Part shown: positions 28,101 to 34,987 of the stretch, piece by piece
How the letters are laid out: each line of letters begins with the position of its first letter
How positions within the stretch are numbered: the stretch's first letter is position 1
Assembly: GCA_014695325.1 (NCBI GenBank)
Contig: JACJNZ010000055.1
Span: 248,001 to 312,000 of the forward strand
Source of the DNA: Cyanobacteria bacterium FACHB-502
GTDB lineage: Bacteria; Cyanobacteriota; Cyanobacteriia; Elainellales; Elainellaceae
Reading direction: 5' to 3'
DNA length: 64,000 nt
Program-made: the position numbers and the translations under genes
The notes under the pieces: model-generated
The model's database searches: none
What the model was told of the DNA's origin: nothing
The model's input: the letters and a program-made list of their open reading frames with translations, nothing else

Positions 28101-28605
28101 TCGGAGTGTTGTAGCGTTGAGCAACCTTATCCCAGATCGACTGCGGTACATCCAGCAGAACAAGGCGACTAGACCCAGCACCGAGCCGGGGACTGAGGTA
28201 TTTTGCGGGTTTGCCTTTGGTGCGATCGAGCACAGGCGTTGCAGCATCGGGTTTGAAGCGTCCCCATGCCATGCGCTGCCAGGCGTTGAAAGGGTCAACT
28301 CCGCTCACCCACCAGCCGCGCAGATGCGATCGGGTTTTCTGTCCAAATCGGGTAATGTTCCAGTTCAGTCGCTCGGCGATCGGAAACAGGCTCTCTGCGT
28401 AGCCATTGACGGCAGTATCAATCAGCGTTTCGACATTAAGCGCAATAATGCCGGGGTCAACTCCGCTATCCAACCACTCTTGAACATGGTCTGCTGCGGT
28501 CTTGTGACTCCAACAACTTGTCTCAATCGATCGTAAATTTTGCAGGCTTTTAATGTTTGCCTGATTGCTTGCCTGATCGTTTACCTGATCATTTAACCCG
28601 ATCAC
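25153..28605 (-). CDS. CyRepA1-type plasmid replication initiator (DUF3854 plus helicase-like)
   Basis: 1150 residues from a GTG at 28605, with AGGA seven bases upstream. An ATG at 28613 runs straight into a stop, which supports the GTG. Motifs in order: TOPRIM-like DUF3854 region (VIVTEGEKKA 189-198, ICFDYET 241-247, KGVDDF 283-288); Walker A AKGTGKTT at 347-354; Walker B IVILDEVE at 433-440; ATPTIGTGISID near 606-617; and a QALARVRE arginine motif near 640-647. The C-terminal half is helical with an acidic Gln/Asp-rich linker. This layout is that of cyanobacterial plasmid initiators annotated as CyRepA1, combining primase-like and helicase-like parts. Iterons and an inverted operator lie just upstream. 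No partition gene is present. Confidence 0.85.
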   Translation of the reverse strand: MIGLNDQVNDQASNQANIKSLQNLRSIETSCWSHKTAADHVQEWLDSGVDPGIIALNVETLIDTAVNGYAESLFPIAERLNWNITRFGQKTRSHLRGWWVSGVDPFNAWQRMAWGRFKPDAATPVLDRTKGKPAKYLSPRLGAGSSRLVLLDVPQSIWDKVAQRYNTPITPADRPCGFWCWVWKWNIPVIVTEGEKKAGCLLTQGYAAIALPGIFSGYRKETQQLIPELAYFATVDRSIYICFDYETKPKIIKNINLAITKLGTLLDAAGCSVQVITLPGSQKGVDDFIVAHGQQSFEDLYKVALPLQFWLASRLWALTYPAAIALNTPYVSDLPYPDSGLACIKSAKGTGKTTALQPLIQKAASTGRKVLVISHRIQLGRAICKDIGIDWIEEIKGLEIQNLQNLSGYGLCIDSLHPTSQARFNPQSWKGAIVILDEVEQVLWHVLNSSTCYQHRIKILETLRELVQVVLSSGGLIIAQDADLSDVSIDYLKGLVDESIDPWIVVNDWKPETGWAVSFYDTKNPAPLLSQVSEFIQKGAVYIAVDSQKVSGKWSSKNLETYLQSCYPHKRILRIDSESVADPLHPAYEILKRLNQVISTYDIVLATPTIGTGISIDIKGHFQAVFGIFQGVTSDTESRQALARVREPVPRLVWAARFGPRKVGNGSCSYQDVIHSTTKAVKYNIALLKEVDFDIDVQTDPITLRSWAKMAARVNLSLWSYRNEFHNGLVMEGHKVTTISDDSLNLPPDIRSLDAEQFDTEQPDIEQLDSKQFNSQQTEKSKTQSIEQIIQEDPQGNVLKLSGGEPLQEQNDEAIAKQTIAEILAQIKAIQQQSRLREAQAISRAADLTFTEYNRLKDQRSKTIAERYAQTKHELQRRYPIPVTPELKIKDDEGWYAQLRLHYYLSHDLSFVQLRDLKELQEHLDHGNGKVALQDVKLLTAQVETLRVLGILNFLDSDRRVRATDTDVQQLYERANQYRHDIKTILNLTISNKMKPIEVIQALLGKLGLKLTCVGRDVAQDGRRGGLRVYQYRQPEDGRDIIFAQWQQQETIAQATETTETKEASQHAATSALISMIPIADPDPPSDIDQFDRSKAGSNQLQGKTQKQSSLNSYRHRINVDVALDSLLPDSLASHQHHEVLAIKLLTLIR

Positions 28606-28677
28606 AGAATCATCCTAATTGCGATCGGATCGGTTATATCAGACTCAAAAATTATAGTTCGCCTTGAGATCGCCGCA

Positions 28678-28700
28678 TTTGTAATCAACCTGATTACAAA
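28678..28700. promoter_or_regulatory. Inverted iteron half-sites, likely rep operator
   Basis: Perfect inverted repeat: TTTGTAATCA (28678-28687), spacer ACC, TGATTACAAA (28691-28700). Each arm contains the iteron right box TGTAATCA. It lies 73 bp before the rep start codon, where an autoregulatory operator is expected. In other iteron plasmids, Rep dimers bind such inverted half-sites to repress rep while monomers bind iterons. Confidence 0.7.
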
Positions 28701-28764
28701 ACTATCTTCTTAAAAGGACTCAACGCCTTATTCTGTCGATCGTGTCCGCTGAGATCAGAGGGGG

Positions 28765-28796
28765 GGATCTAGAAAGTTGAGGGGCAGGGATCTAGA
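28765..28796 (+). repeat. Two left-box half-iterons
   Basis: GGATCTAGA at 28765-28773 and 28788-28796, each followed by AAGTT-like sequence but not by the right box TGTAATCA. They are 23 bp apart, the exact length of a full iteron, so they look like decayed or half-sites at the left edge of the array. Confidence 0.7.
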
Positions 28797-28809
28797 AAGT
28801 TTGGGTCAG

Positions 28810-29142
28810 GGATCTAGAAATTCTTGTAATCATTTTGGGGGTGTAGTTCTAGAGCCTTTTGTAATCACAGGCTTGGGGGCAAGGTTCTAGACGGCTTTGT
28901 AATCATACCGGGTTGGTGCAACCTGAAACCCTTGCAACATCAGGAAGAGCGGCTCAGGAACCGTTGTAATCAGCTTAGAGATAGAGTGGATTTTGCGGGA
29001 AATGGGAAAGGGTTCTGGGAAGTGTTGTAATCAGTTTGAGCTGGAATCGTGAAGAAGGGATGGGGATAGGCTCCTAGAAAAACTGTAATCACAAATTAGG
29101 AATCACAAATTAGGGTTAGGGTTCTAGAGCCGCATGTAATCA
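28810..29142 (+). repeat. Array of seven 23-bp iterons
   Basis: Each unit has a left box GGTTCTAGA (or close), six variable bases, and a right box TGTAATCA, all on the plus strand. Units: 28810-28832, 28845-28867, 28883-28905, 28950-28972, 29011-29033, 29069-29091 and 29120-29142. The right box is identical in all seven. The left box is exact or one base off in units 1, 2, 3 and 7 and degenerate in 4, 5 and 6. Start-to-start distances are 35, 38, 67, 61, 58 and 51 bp. Confidence 0.9.
29087..29114. repeat. 14-bp tandem repeat inside iteron array
   Basis: AATCACAAATTAGG occurs at 29087-29100 and again directly at 29101-29114. The first copy starts within the right box of iteron six. The second copy duplicates only the AATCA end of the box. 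Confidence 0.9.
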
Positions 29143-29253
29143 GGAAGCCGGGTAGACAACCTGACTATCTTTCTTCAAGTCTCAAAGATGGGCTTAAATT
29201 CTCAAAGACAGAACCATGACGAATCGCTCCCGCTCTAACCCCTTCTGATGATG

Positions 29254-30153
29254 TTAATTGCGATCGAACGACTGCTGATGAGACTGCTGAATTTGCAGGG
29301 AAGTGACTGCCGCCAGAATCAATCCGCTACCTAGAATTTGCAGAACGGTGAGCGTTTGACCCAGCAGGAGCCAGGCGAGAATTGCTGCTATTACGGGTTC
29401 CAGCGTTGCGGCGATCGTGCCCCGTTCCACCGAGACTTGCTGAATGCCCCAGCAAAGCAAACAAAACGGAATCAGCGTGCCCCCAATGCCCGTGAACACA
29501 ATGCCGGGAAGATTGCTGGGCTGAAAGACTGCCTCTGGAACGCCCTGGCTGAACTGAACGCCTAGCCAGAACAAGCTGGAGATCAAAAAGCCGCGAAACA
29601 TCACCCCGATCGCCCCGTAATCATGCACCATCGCTTCGCTAAACAGGGTGTATCCGGCAAAGAAAATCGCGCTGAGAACTGCCGCAATCAGCCCCAGTGT
29701 ATCGAGCTTGAGTTCACCCGCACCTACACCCGACACCAGCGCAACCCCCAGCAGCGCAATCCCCGCCGCGATCAACATGGTGAGGTCGGGCAGTTTTTGC
29801 TTCCGAAGGGCACTGGTTAAAACCACGATCGCCGGAGCCGTGTACTGAATCACCAGCGCGATCGCCACCGAGAGCCGATCGATCGCCACATAATAGGTAA
29901 ACGTCACCATTGCCAGTGAGATTCCTAAACCGATCGATCTCGTATCCCACTTCAGTTTTTGCCCTCTCCAGGTGAGGACTGCTAAACCAATCACCGCGAT
30001 CGTTGCCCGCGCAGTCGCAAGCTGAACCGGAGTCACCCCCGATCGAAACAGATTGCTTGCCACAATTGCCGCCACTGACCAAAGAAAAGCTGCCAGTGCG
30101 ATCGCCGCCAAGCCTAACCCACCCGATCGAGGGGTGGTAAGAGAGTTTGACAA
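29254..30153 (-). CDS. DMT-superfamily EamA transporter
   Basis: 299 residues with ten hydrophobic helices in two EamA halves. The first half starts GLAAIALAAFLWSVAAIVAS with RATIAVIGLAVLTWRG; the second has TLFSEAMVHDYGAIGVMFRG and ends VSVERGTIAATLEPVIAAIL, the typical closing motif of the family. Members export amino acids or other metabolites from the cytoplasm; the substrate cannot be told. It is the first gene beyond the putative origin and reads towards it. Confidence 0.92.
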   Translation of the reverse strand: MSNSLTTPRSGGLGLAAIALAAFLWSVAAIVASNLFRSGVTPVQLATARATIAVIGLAVLTWRGQKLKWDTRSIGLGISLAMVTFTYYVAIDRLSVAIALVIQYTAPAIVVLTSALRKQKLPDLTMLIAAGIALLGVALVSGVGAGELKLDTLGLIAAVLSAIFFAGYTLFSEAMVHDYGAIGVMFRGFLISSLFWLGVQFSQGVPEAVFQPSNLPGIVFTGIGGTLIPFCLLCWGIQQVSVERGTIAATLEPVIAAILAWLLLGQTLTVLQILGSGLILAAVTSLQIQQSHQQSFDRN

Positions 30154-30238
30154 AATCGTTGCCTCGTATCAGGAGAAGTTACTCTTCACCATAGAAGAAA
30201 TCCGAGGCGAATACCTGCCGAAACCTGAGCGACTTAAC

Positions 30239-30889
30239 CTAAGTGAGTTTACGAAATGCCAGCGCGATAAATGTATAGTCCCGGTTGTACCAGCTTACGG
30301 GTGGCTCTTGACAGGCAGGGAAGGCAGTTTCTTGAATCAGGCTGAGTCCGTGTGGTTGGGCGAGATCGATCGCCTCCTGAATCTCCTCTTTTGAAAAAAT
30401 CTGCCAGGACAGCCCAAAGGGCTTGATCGCGGAATCAATCGGAATTTTAGTTTCCCAGTAGTCTGTGGTAACAAACAAGATGCCGTTGGGTTTGAGCAGC
30501 CGATCGGCTTCTGCAAAGAAAGCGTCTAAATTTACACCATGTTCAATCACGGAAATACTGGTCAGAACATCATAGGCGGCATCTGCAAAAGGTGTGTGCA
30601 TCAGATCGCCCTCAAAAAGCTGATAGCGATCGGAGACTTGTGGCTCCTTGATGTGCAGATCAATTCCGTGCAAATTTGTGAACCCCAGTGCTGCTAAAAA
30701 GTTCAATGTGCAGCAGTCACCGCAGCCCATATCGAGAATGCTGATCTGGCGATCGAAGGGTTCAATAAGCTGAGCTAGCAAACCCTGATCCCAGTTTTTT
30801 TGCGGTGTCAGGTGGGTTGGTAAGCCTCGTTGCTGAAGCTTTTCCGTTACCGCTTGCACCGTTTGCCAATCAGATAAAACTTGAATCAC
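30239..30889 (-). CDS. SAM-dependent methyltransferase, class I
   Basis: 216 residues with the Rossmann methyltransferase core: motif I ILDMGCGDCCTLNFLAALGF near 51-70, the acidic strand end HGIDLHI, YDVLTSISVIEHG (motif IV region) and LKPNGILFVTTDYWE. This is the Methyltransf_11-type arrangement used on small molecules or lipids. Substrate is unknown. It lies 85 bp upstream of the DMT transporter on the same strand and 18 bp after the next small gene, so the three may be one transcript. Confidence 0.88.
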   Translation of the reverse strand: MIQVLSDWQTVQAVTEKLQQRGLPTHLTPQKNWDQGLLAQLIEPFDRQISILDMGCGDCCTLNFLAALGFTNLHGIDLHIKEPQVSDRYQLFEGDLMHTPFADAAYDVLTSISVIEHGVNLDAFFAEADRLLKPNGILFVTTDYWETKIPIDSAIKPFGLSWQIFSKEEIQEAIDLAQPHGLSLIQETAFPACQEPPVSWYNRDYTFIALAFRKLT

Positions 30890-30906
30890 TGCCGGTTTCC
30901 CTCACC

Positions 30907-31131
30907 CTACGACTGACCTAACTGATCCTGGTAATAGGATTGCAGCATCATCTCCAGCTCATCCTCTGAACAAATCTCGACCAAATCCCCAAATACTTCC
31001 AGCAGTTTCGCTGCCGTATCGCCCAGCGTCGGACTCATGCCCCACACATCCTGCACCCACTCGTCAGGCGGATCATCAGCAAAAATCAGACGCTCAAGGA
31101 GCTGTCGGGCTTCAGATTTAGAGATCGGCAT
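30907..31131 (-). CDS. Small acidic hypothetical protein
   Basis: About 74 residues from the ATG at 31131 (a TTG at 31143 is possible but weaker). Acidic and helical: SEARQLLERLIFADDPPDEW, DTAAKLLEVFGDLVEICSED, ELEMMLQSYYQDQL. No motif that I recognise. It ends 18 bp before the methyltransferase start on the same strand. Confidence 0.55.
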   Translation of the reverse strand: MPISKSEARQLLERLIFADDPPDEWVQDVWGMSPTLGDTAAKLLEVFGDLVEICSEDELEMMLQSYYQDQLGQS

Positions 31132-31396
31132 AGGATTTGTCAATAAAACTTGCTAGCAGTAGAAAAATTGGTTTGTATGGATTCTACCGACTTCTCGATC
31201 GCCTCAATTACCCCCAAAGAGAGAACTCAGAGGGATGGATTGCTAGGTCGATCGCTAGCCTGCTTTTACAGGAAGTTATGTGAGAATTTTCTAACAAATG
31301 GGCAAGCAACGGCAGAAACTAGCCGATTTTCCAGGATCAACATTTTGAGAGATTCGCTAAGGTTGCACTAGTCTCTACTAGGAGGAAAGCAGGCTC

Positions 31397-32482
31397 ATGA
31401 GCAACAGCGGACTAAACAATAAAGCTGGATTAATTACAGGCGCAAACAAGATAGGCGCAAATAGGGCAGGTTCAAACAAGACAGGCGCAAACAAGAGATT
31501 TAGTTCTGTTCTGGCTTCTTGCTGGGCTTCAGTCGTTTTGTCTGGCGTAACGCTCATTGCTTCAACCCCACTCTTGCTCCGACCTGGTTTCGCCCAGTCC
31601 GCCCAATCCTCAGTGCAGCTTGTTCCTGCCCAAACGCTGGCAAGCTACCCGGAGGGATCGTTTCTAGAGAGCATTGTGATCAATTCGTCTGGAACAATGT
31701 ATATCTCTCGGCATGAAACGGGGGAAATCATTCAACGATCGCCCAACGGAACGCTTTCAACTTTGGCAGCCATTTCTAACGGAATGATTGTTGGATTAGC
31801 CCTGGATAGGGACGAAACGCTGTACGCCGTGGGAGGGCAAAAAGAACAGCCCCTGAAAACGGTTTATCGCATCGGTGCAGCCGGTTCAATGGAGCCGCTG
31901 ATGACCATTCCTGACGCAAAATTTCTCAATGGTATGACGCTACTTCAGCCCGGAGTATTTCTGGTGGCAGATAGCACGGTTGGAGTCGTGTGGCGTGTGG
32001 ATGTTGGAAGTCGGACTGCAACGGTTTGGTTGCAAGATGAATCGCTCAGCCCACAAACTCCCGATAGCCGCTTTCCCGGCGCGAATGGGATCAAGATTTT
32101 TGACGGTGCGGCTTACGTTTCTAACTCCGATCGCAGACATATTATGCGTGTGCCAATTCAGGCAGATGGAGCCGCCGGACAGCCCGAATTATTTGCATCA
32201 GATACGTTCGCTGATGATTTTGCCTTTGCCCCAGATGGCACCCTTTATCTTGCAACCCATCCGACAAACACAGTGGTTGCATTTTGCCGTGATGGAAGCC
32301 GTCGTGTGATTGCAGAGGCAGCACAGGGAGTCGTGGGCAGTACAGCCGTTGCGTTTGGTGTAGGAAGCGATCGTAACCACCTCTATGTCGTGAGCAATGG
32401 GGGTGTTTTCGCTCCCCTTAATGGAGAATTGCAGCCTGCAAAGCTGGTTCAGCTCACCCTAAGTGAATCGGTCTGTCGCTAG
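31397..32482 (+). CDS. Exported SMP-30/NHL-type beta-propeller protein
   Basis: 361 residues. GGAGG lies 12 bases before the ATG. The first 33 residues are an unusual hydrophilic extension made of five-residue repeats (TGANK, IGANR, AGSNK, TGANK); a hydrophobic signal sequence follows (VVLSGVTLIASTPLLLRPGF), with a likely cut near FAQSAQ. The mature part has the blades of a gluconolactonase/NHL six-bladed propeller: SFLESIVINSSGTMYISRHE, MIVGLALDRDETLYAVGG, FADDFAFAPDGTLYLATHPT. It may be a periplasmic lactonase-like or carbohydrate-binding protein; the active metal site was not confirmed. Confidence 0.8.
   Translation: MSNSGLNNKAGLITGANKIGANRAGSNKTGANKRFSSVLASCWASVVLSGVTLIASTPLLLRPGFAQSAQSSVQLVPAQTLASYPEGSFLESIVINSSGTMYISRHETGEIIQRSPNGTLSTLAAISNGMIVGLALDRDETLYAVGGQKEQPLKTVYRIGAAGSMEPLMTIPDAKFLNGMTLLQPGVFLVADSTVGVVWRVDVGSRTATVWLQDESLSPQTPDSRFPGANGIKIFDGAAYVSNSDRRHIMRVPIQADGAAGQPELFASDTFADDFAFAPDGTLYLATHPTNTVVAFCRDGSRRVIAEAAQGVVGSTAVAFGVGSDRNHLYVVSNGGVFAPLNGELQPAKLVQLTLSESVCR
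31436..31495 (+). repeat. Four 15-bp tandem units in coding sequence
   Basis: Units start at 31436, 31451, 31466 and 31481; the first and last share ACAGGCGCAAACAAGA. Because the unit is 15 bp the reading frame is kept and the protein gains five residues per copy. Confidence 0.9.
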
Positions 32483-32584
32483 GGACGATCGGTTATCCCT
32501 AATTCGCCACAACCCCAGGACTGAACCGATCCCCAGAGGTTCACGATACTATGGTAGAAATAAAGCCGCGCTCAACTGCACGCT

Positions 32585-33271
32585 ATGTCACCGATTAAAG
32601 CTGTTCAATCGACTTATTACGGAGGAGATTCCTTTTACCGGACTCCGCCGCCAGACCTCCCTTCCCTGCTGCTGAAGGAGCGGATTATCTATCTCGGCTT
32701 GCCGCTGGTGTCGTCTGATGATTTTAAGCGACAGATGGGCGTCGACGTGACCAAGCTGATCATTGCTCAGTTGCTCTATCTGCAATTTGACGATCCCGAT
32801 AAGCCGATCTATTTCTACATTAACTCTACCGGAACTTCCTGGTACACCGGAGACGCGATCGGCTACGAAACCGAAGCATTTGCCATCTGCGACACGATGA
32901 GCTACATCAAGCCTCCGGTTCACACCATCTGCATTGGTCAGGCGATGGGAACTGCCGCCATGATTCTCTCTGCCGGAACAAAGGGCTTCCGCGCTAGCTT
33001 GCCTCACGCCACGATCGTCCTCAACCAGCCGCGTACAGGCGCACAGGGTCAGGCAACGGATATTCAAATTCGGGCAAAAGAAGTGCTGGTGAACAAAGCC
33101 GCGATGCTTGACATCCTGGCTCACAACACAGGTCAGACTTCAGAAAAGATCGCCAAAGACACCGATCGGATGTTCTATATGACTCCAGCAGAAGCGAAGG
33201 AATATGGACTGCTCGATCGAGTTCTGGAAAGCGTTAAAGACCTGCCGAAACCGATCCCTGCTCTGACCTAA
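32585..33271 (+). CDS. Catalytically dead Clp protease subunit paralogue (ClpR-like)
   Basis: 228 residues with the ClpP fold: [40 protein letters not shown] and [20 protein letters not shown]. All three catalytic positions are changed: the Ser of GLAASM is Gly in IGQAMGTA, the His of MIHQ is Asn in VLNQP, and the catalytic Asp is Met in DTDRMFY. It must therefore be a structural or regulatory ring subunit. It has an insertion before the FAICDTM helix ([20 protein letters not shown]). It leads a three-gene cluster with ClpR and ClpP3-like genes. Most cyanobacteria are known for a two-gene clpR-clpP3 operon, so this is an extra member. Confidence 0.85.
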   Translation: MSPIKAVQSTYYGGDSFYRTPPPDLPSLLLKERIIYLGLPLVSSDDFKRQMGVDVTKLIIAQLLYLQFDDPDKPIYFYINSTGTSWYTGDAIGYETEAFAICDTMSYIKPPVHTICIGQAMGTAAMILSAGTKGFRASLPHATIVLNQPRTGAQGQATDIQIRAKEVLVNKAAMLDILAHNTGQTSEKIAKDTDRMFYMTPAEAKEYGLLDRVLESVKDLPKPIPALT

Positions 33272-33297
33272 CTGGCAAACTTTATTGGCAAAGCTCT

Positions 33298-33963
33298 ATG
33301 TCCGTTGATCCTATTTTGCGCGTTCCCTATAACATTCCGGGCAGTCCGAACTGGCAGTGGGTTAACATCTACACGCGCATGAGCCAGGAGCGGATCATTT
33401 TTCTGAATCAGCCGATTACGGACGGTTTAGCAAATTCGATCGTCTCGGCACTGCTCTACCTGGACTCCGACGACCAGAACAAGCCCATCTACCTCTATAT
33501 CAACTCGCTGGGCGACCCGCTTGCCGCAGGCATGGCTTCGATCACGGCAGGCATGATTTCGGTGACGGCGGGGCTGGCAATCTACGACACGATGCAGCAC
33601 ATCAAATCGGAGATTATCACGATCTGTATGGGTCAGGCAGTCGGAATGTCTGCGCTCTTGCTGTCTTCGGGAACCAAGGGTAAACGCGCAAGCCTTCCCC
33701 ACGCCTCGATCGCCCTGATGCCCACTCGCACCGGAACTCAAGGACAGGCAACCGATATTGAGGTCACTGCCAGAGAAGTGCTGGGCAAGCAGTCCCTGAT
33801 TCTAGACATTCTCTCGAAGAACACCGGACAGCCCGTTGAGAAACTTGCTAAAGACACCGATCGCATCTTCTATATGACGCCTCATGAGGCAAAAGAATAC
33901 GGACTGATCGATCGCGTTGCCGAAAGCAATAAAATTGCTCAACCCCAAGCTGCCCTGGTGTAA
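33298..33963 (+). CDS. clpR: ClpR, inactive Clp protease subunit
   Basis: 221 residues. ClpP fold ([38 protein letters not shown]) with a 13-residue insertion [12 protein letters not shown] before [10 protein letters not shown], a known mark of cyanobacterial ClpR. The Ser position is Gly ([12 protein letters not shown]), the His position is Met (IALMPTRTG) and the Asp position is Ile (DTDRIFYMT), so it cannot cut peptides. In Synechococcus, ClpR forms a mixed core with ClpP3 that works with ClpC and is essential. Starts 26 bp after the upstream paralogue and is followed 37 bp later by the active subunit. Confidence 0.9.
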   Translation: MSVDPILRVPYNIPGSPNWQWVNIYTRMSQERIIFLNQPITDGLANSIVSALLYLDSDDQNKPIYLYINSLGDPLAAGMASITAGMISVTAGLAIYDTMQHIKSEIITICMGQAVGMSALLLSSGTKGKRASLPHASIALMPTRTGTQGQATDIEVTAREVLGKQSLILDILSKNTGQPVEKLAKDTDRIFYMTPHEAKEYGLIDRVAESNKIAQPQAALV

Positions 33964-34000
33964 CCCACTCACCCATCCACACCCCTACCACACATCCCCT

Positions 34001-34606
34001 ATGCCCATTGGAATTCCCAGCGTCCCCTATCGCCTCCCCGGAAGCTCCTACGAGCAGTGGATCAGCATTTACGAACGGCTGTTCCGGGAGCGGATTATCT
34101 TCCTAGCTGAAGAAGTCGATGATGCCATTGCGAATGCGATCGTCGCCTATATGCTCTATCTCGACTCCGAAGACCAGAGTAAGCCAATTTATCTCTATAT
34201 CAACTCGCCCGGTGGTTCTGTCACCGCAGGCATGGCAATCTACGACACGATGCAGCACATCAAGTCGGAAGTCGTTACTATCTGCGTTGGTCTGGCTGCT
34301 TCGATGGGGGCATTTCTCTTGACTGCAGGCAACAAAGGCAAACGGCTCGCCCTGCCCCACGCTCGCATCATGATTCACCAGCCTCTCGGCGGCACGGGGC
34401 GCAGGCAGGCAACTGATATCGACATCGAAGCTAGAGAAATCCTGCGAACCCGGACTCGTCTGAATGCGCTGATGGCGTATCACACAGGCAAACCCGTTGA
34501 GCAAATTGAGCGGGATACCGATCGCGATAATTTTATGTCGGCTCAAGAAGCGAAAGAGTACGGGCTGATCGATCAGGTGATTGAAAGCCAGGCACTTGTT
34601 CGATAA
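34001..34606 (+). CDS. clpP3: Active Clp protease subunit, ClpP3-like
   Basis: 201 residues from the ATG at 34001; a longer frame overlapping clpR is rejected. Catalytic Ser101 (GLAASMGA), His126 (IMIHQPLGG) and Asp176 (DTDRDNFMS) are all present. N-terminal [20 protein letters not shown], with the PYRLPG segment, matches ClpP3 and ClpR of cyanobacteria. As last gene of the cluster, it supplies the only proteolytic site for a ring with the two inactive paralogues. Confidence 0.9.
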   Translation: MPIGIPSVPYRLPGSSYEQWISIYERLFRERIIFLAEEVDDAIANAIVAYMLYLDSEDQSKPIYLYINSPGGSVTAGMAIYDTMQHIKSEVVTICVGLAASMGAFLLTAGNKGKRLALPHARIMIHQPLGGTGRRQATDIDIEAREILRTRTRLNALMAYHTGKPVEQIERDTDRDNFMSAQEAKEYGLIDQVIESQALVR

Positions 34607-34987
34607 GGGATTGTTGGATTCGTCTCAGAAGTCTTACATTGTCCCCTGAATCCCCCAATTTTGGGGGACTTTGAGTTTTTAAAGAGAATTACGTTCTGCT
34701 TAGTTCTACTTTGAGGGGGGCTTTTGTAACCACAGGTCATTGGCATTATCCAATTGCCTGGTGAACTGCCTTCTAATTTGCGATTTTGGTACCTGCGATT
34801 TTGGGAAAACCGATCGTTCAAAGCTTCCTGGGGCGGTAGGTTTAGGGGTTAAGATCAACCTTCTTTAGCGATTCGATCGATTTTTTGAAAGAAATAAAAA
34901 GCGGGATTTCACTATCAAGGTCTATCTATTTCCCGCAGTCAGTGGCAGAATCGAAGTAACTCTGCCTTTTTTGTATCGTTGTTCCCA
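34607..34987. other. Intergenic gap with palindromic repeat
   Basis: 381 bp between clpP3 and the DnaJ-like gene. It includes the palindrome CCCCCAA/TTGGGGG (34652-34667) followed by ACTTTGAGTTTTT, which may terminate the Clp transcript, and a second G-run (GAGGGGGGCTTTTG near 34712). The right half is AT-rich and should hold the next promoter. Confidence 0.5.
34652..34680 (+). repeat. CCCCCAA/TTGGGGG palindrome with ACTTTGAG tail
   Basis: Arms 34652-34658 and 34661-34667 pair perfectly. The tail ACTTTGAGTTTTT gives it terminator character 46 bp after clpP3. Same signature as the elements near 8259 and 44673. Confidence 0.6.

Larger units (their letters stand above)
28606..29253. other. Putative iteron replication origin
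   Basis: This 650-bp gap between the initiator gene and a DMT transporter holds an inverted operator-like pair (28678-28700), two left half-iterons (28765-28796), seven complete 23-bp iterons in the same direction (28810-29142) and a 14-bp tandem repeat. The combination with an adjacent rep gene is the classic layout of an iteron-type origin. An AT-rich melting zone is not sharp; 28620-28740 is the AT-richest part. Confidence 0.7.

Noticed and set aside
28678-29142. Iteron array as a possible CRISPR
   Set aside because: Repeats are only partly conserved 23-mers with uneven spacing of 12-44 bp and no cas genes; the rep gene context explains them better.
33917-34000. Longer N-terminus for clpP3 overlapping clpR
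   Set aside because: The extra 28 residues ([20 protein letters not shown]...) are clpR codons read out of frame; the ATG at 34001 matches ClpP3 N-termini.
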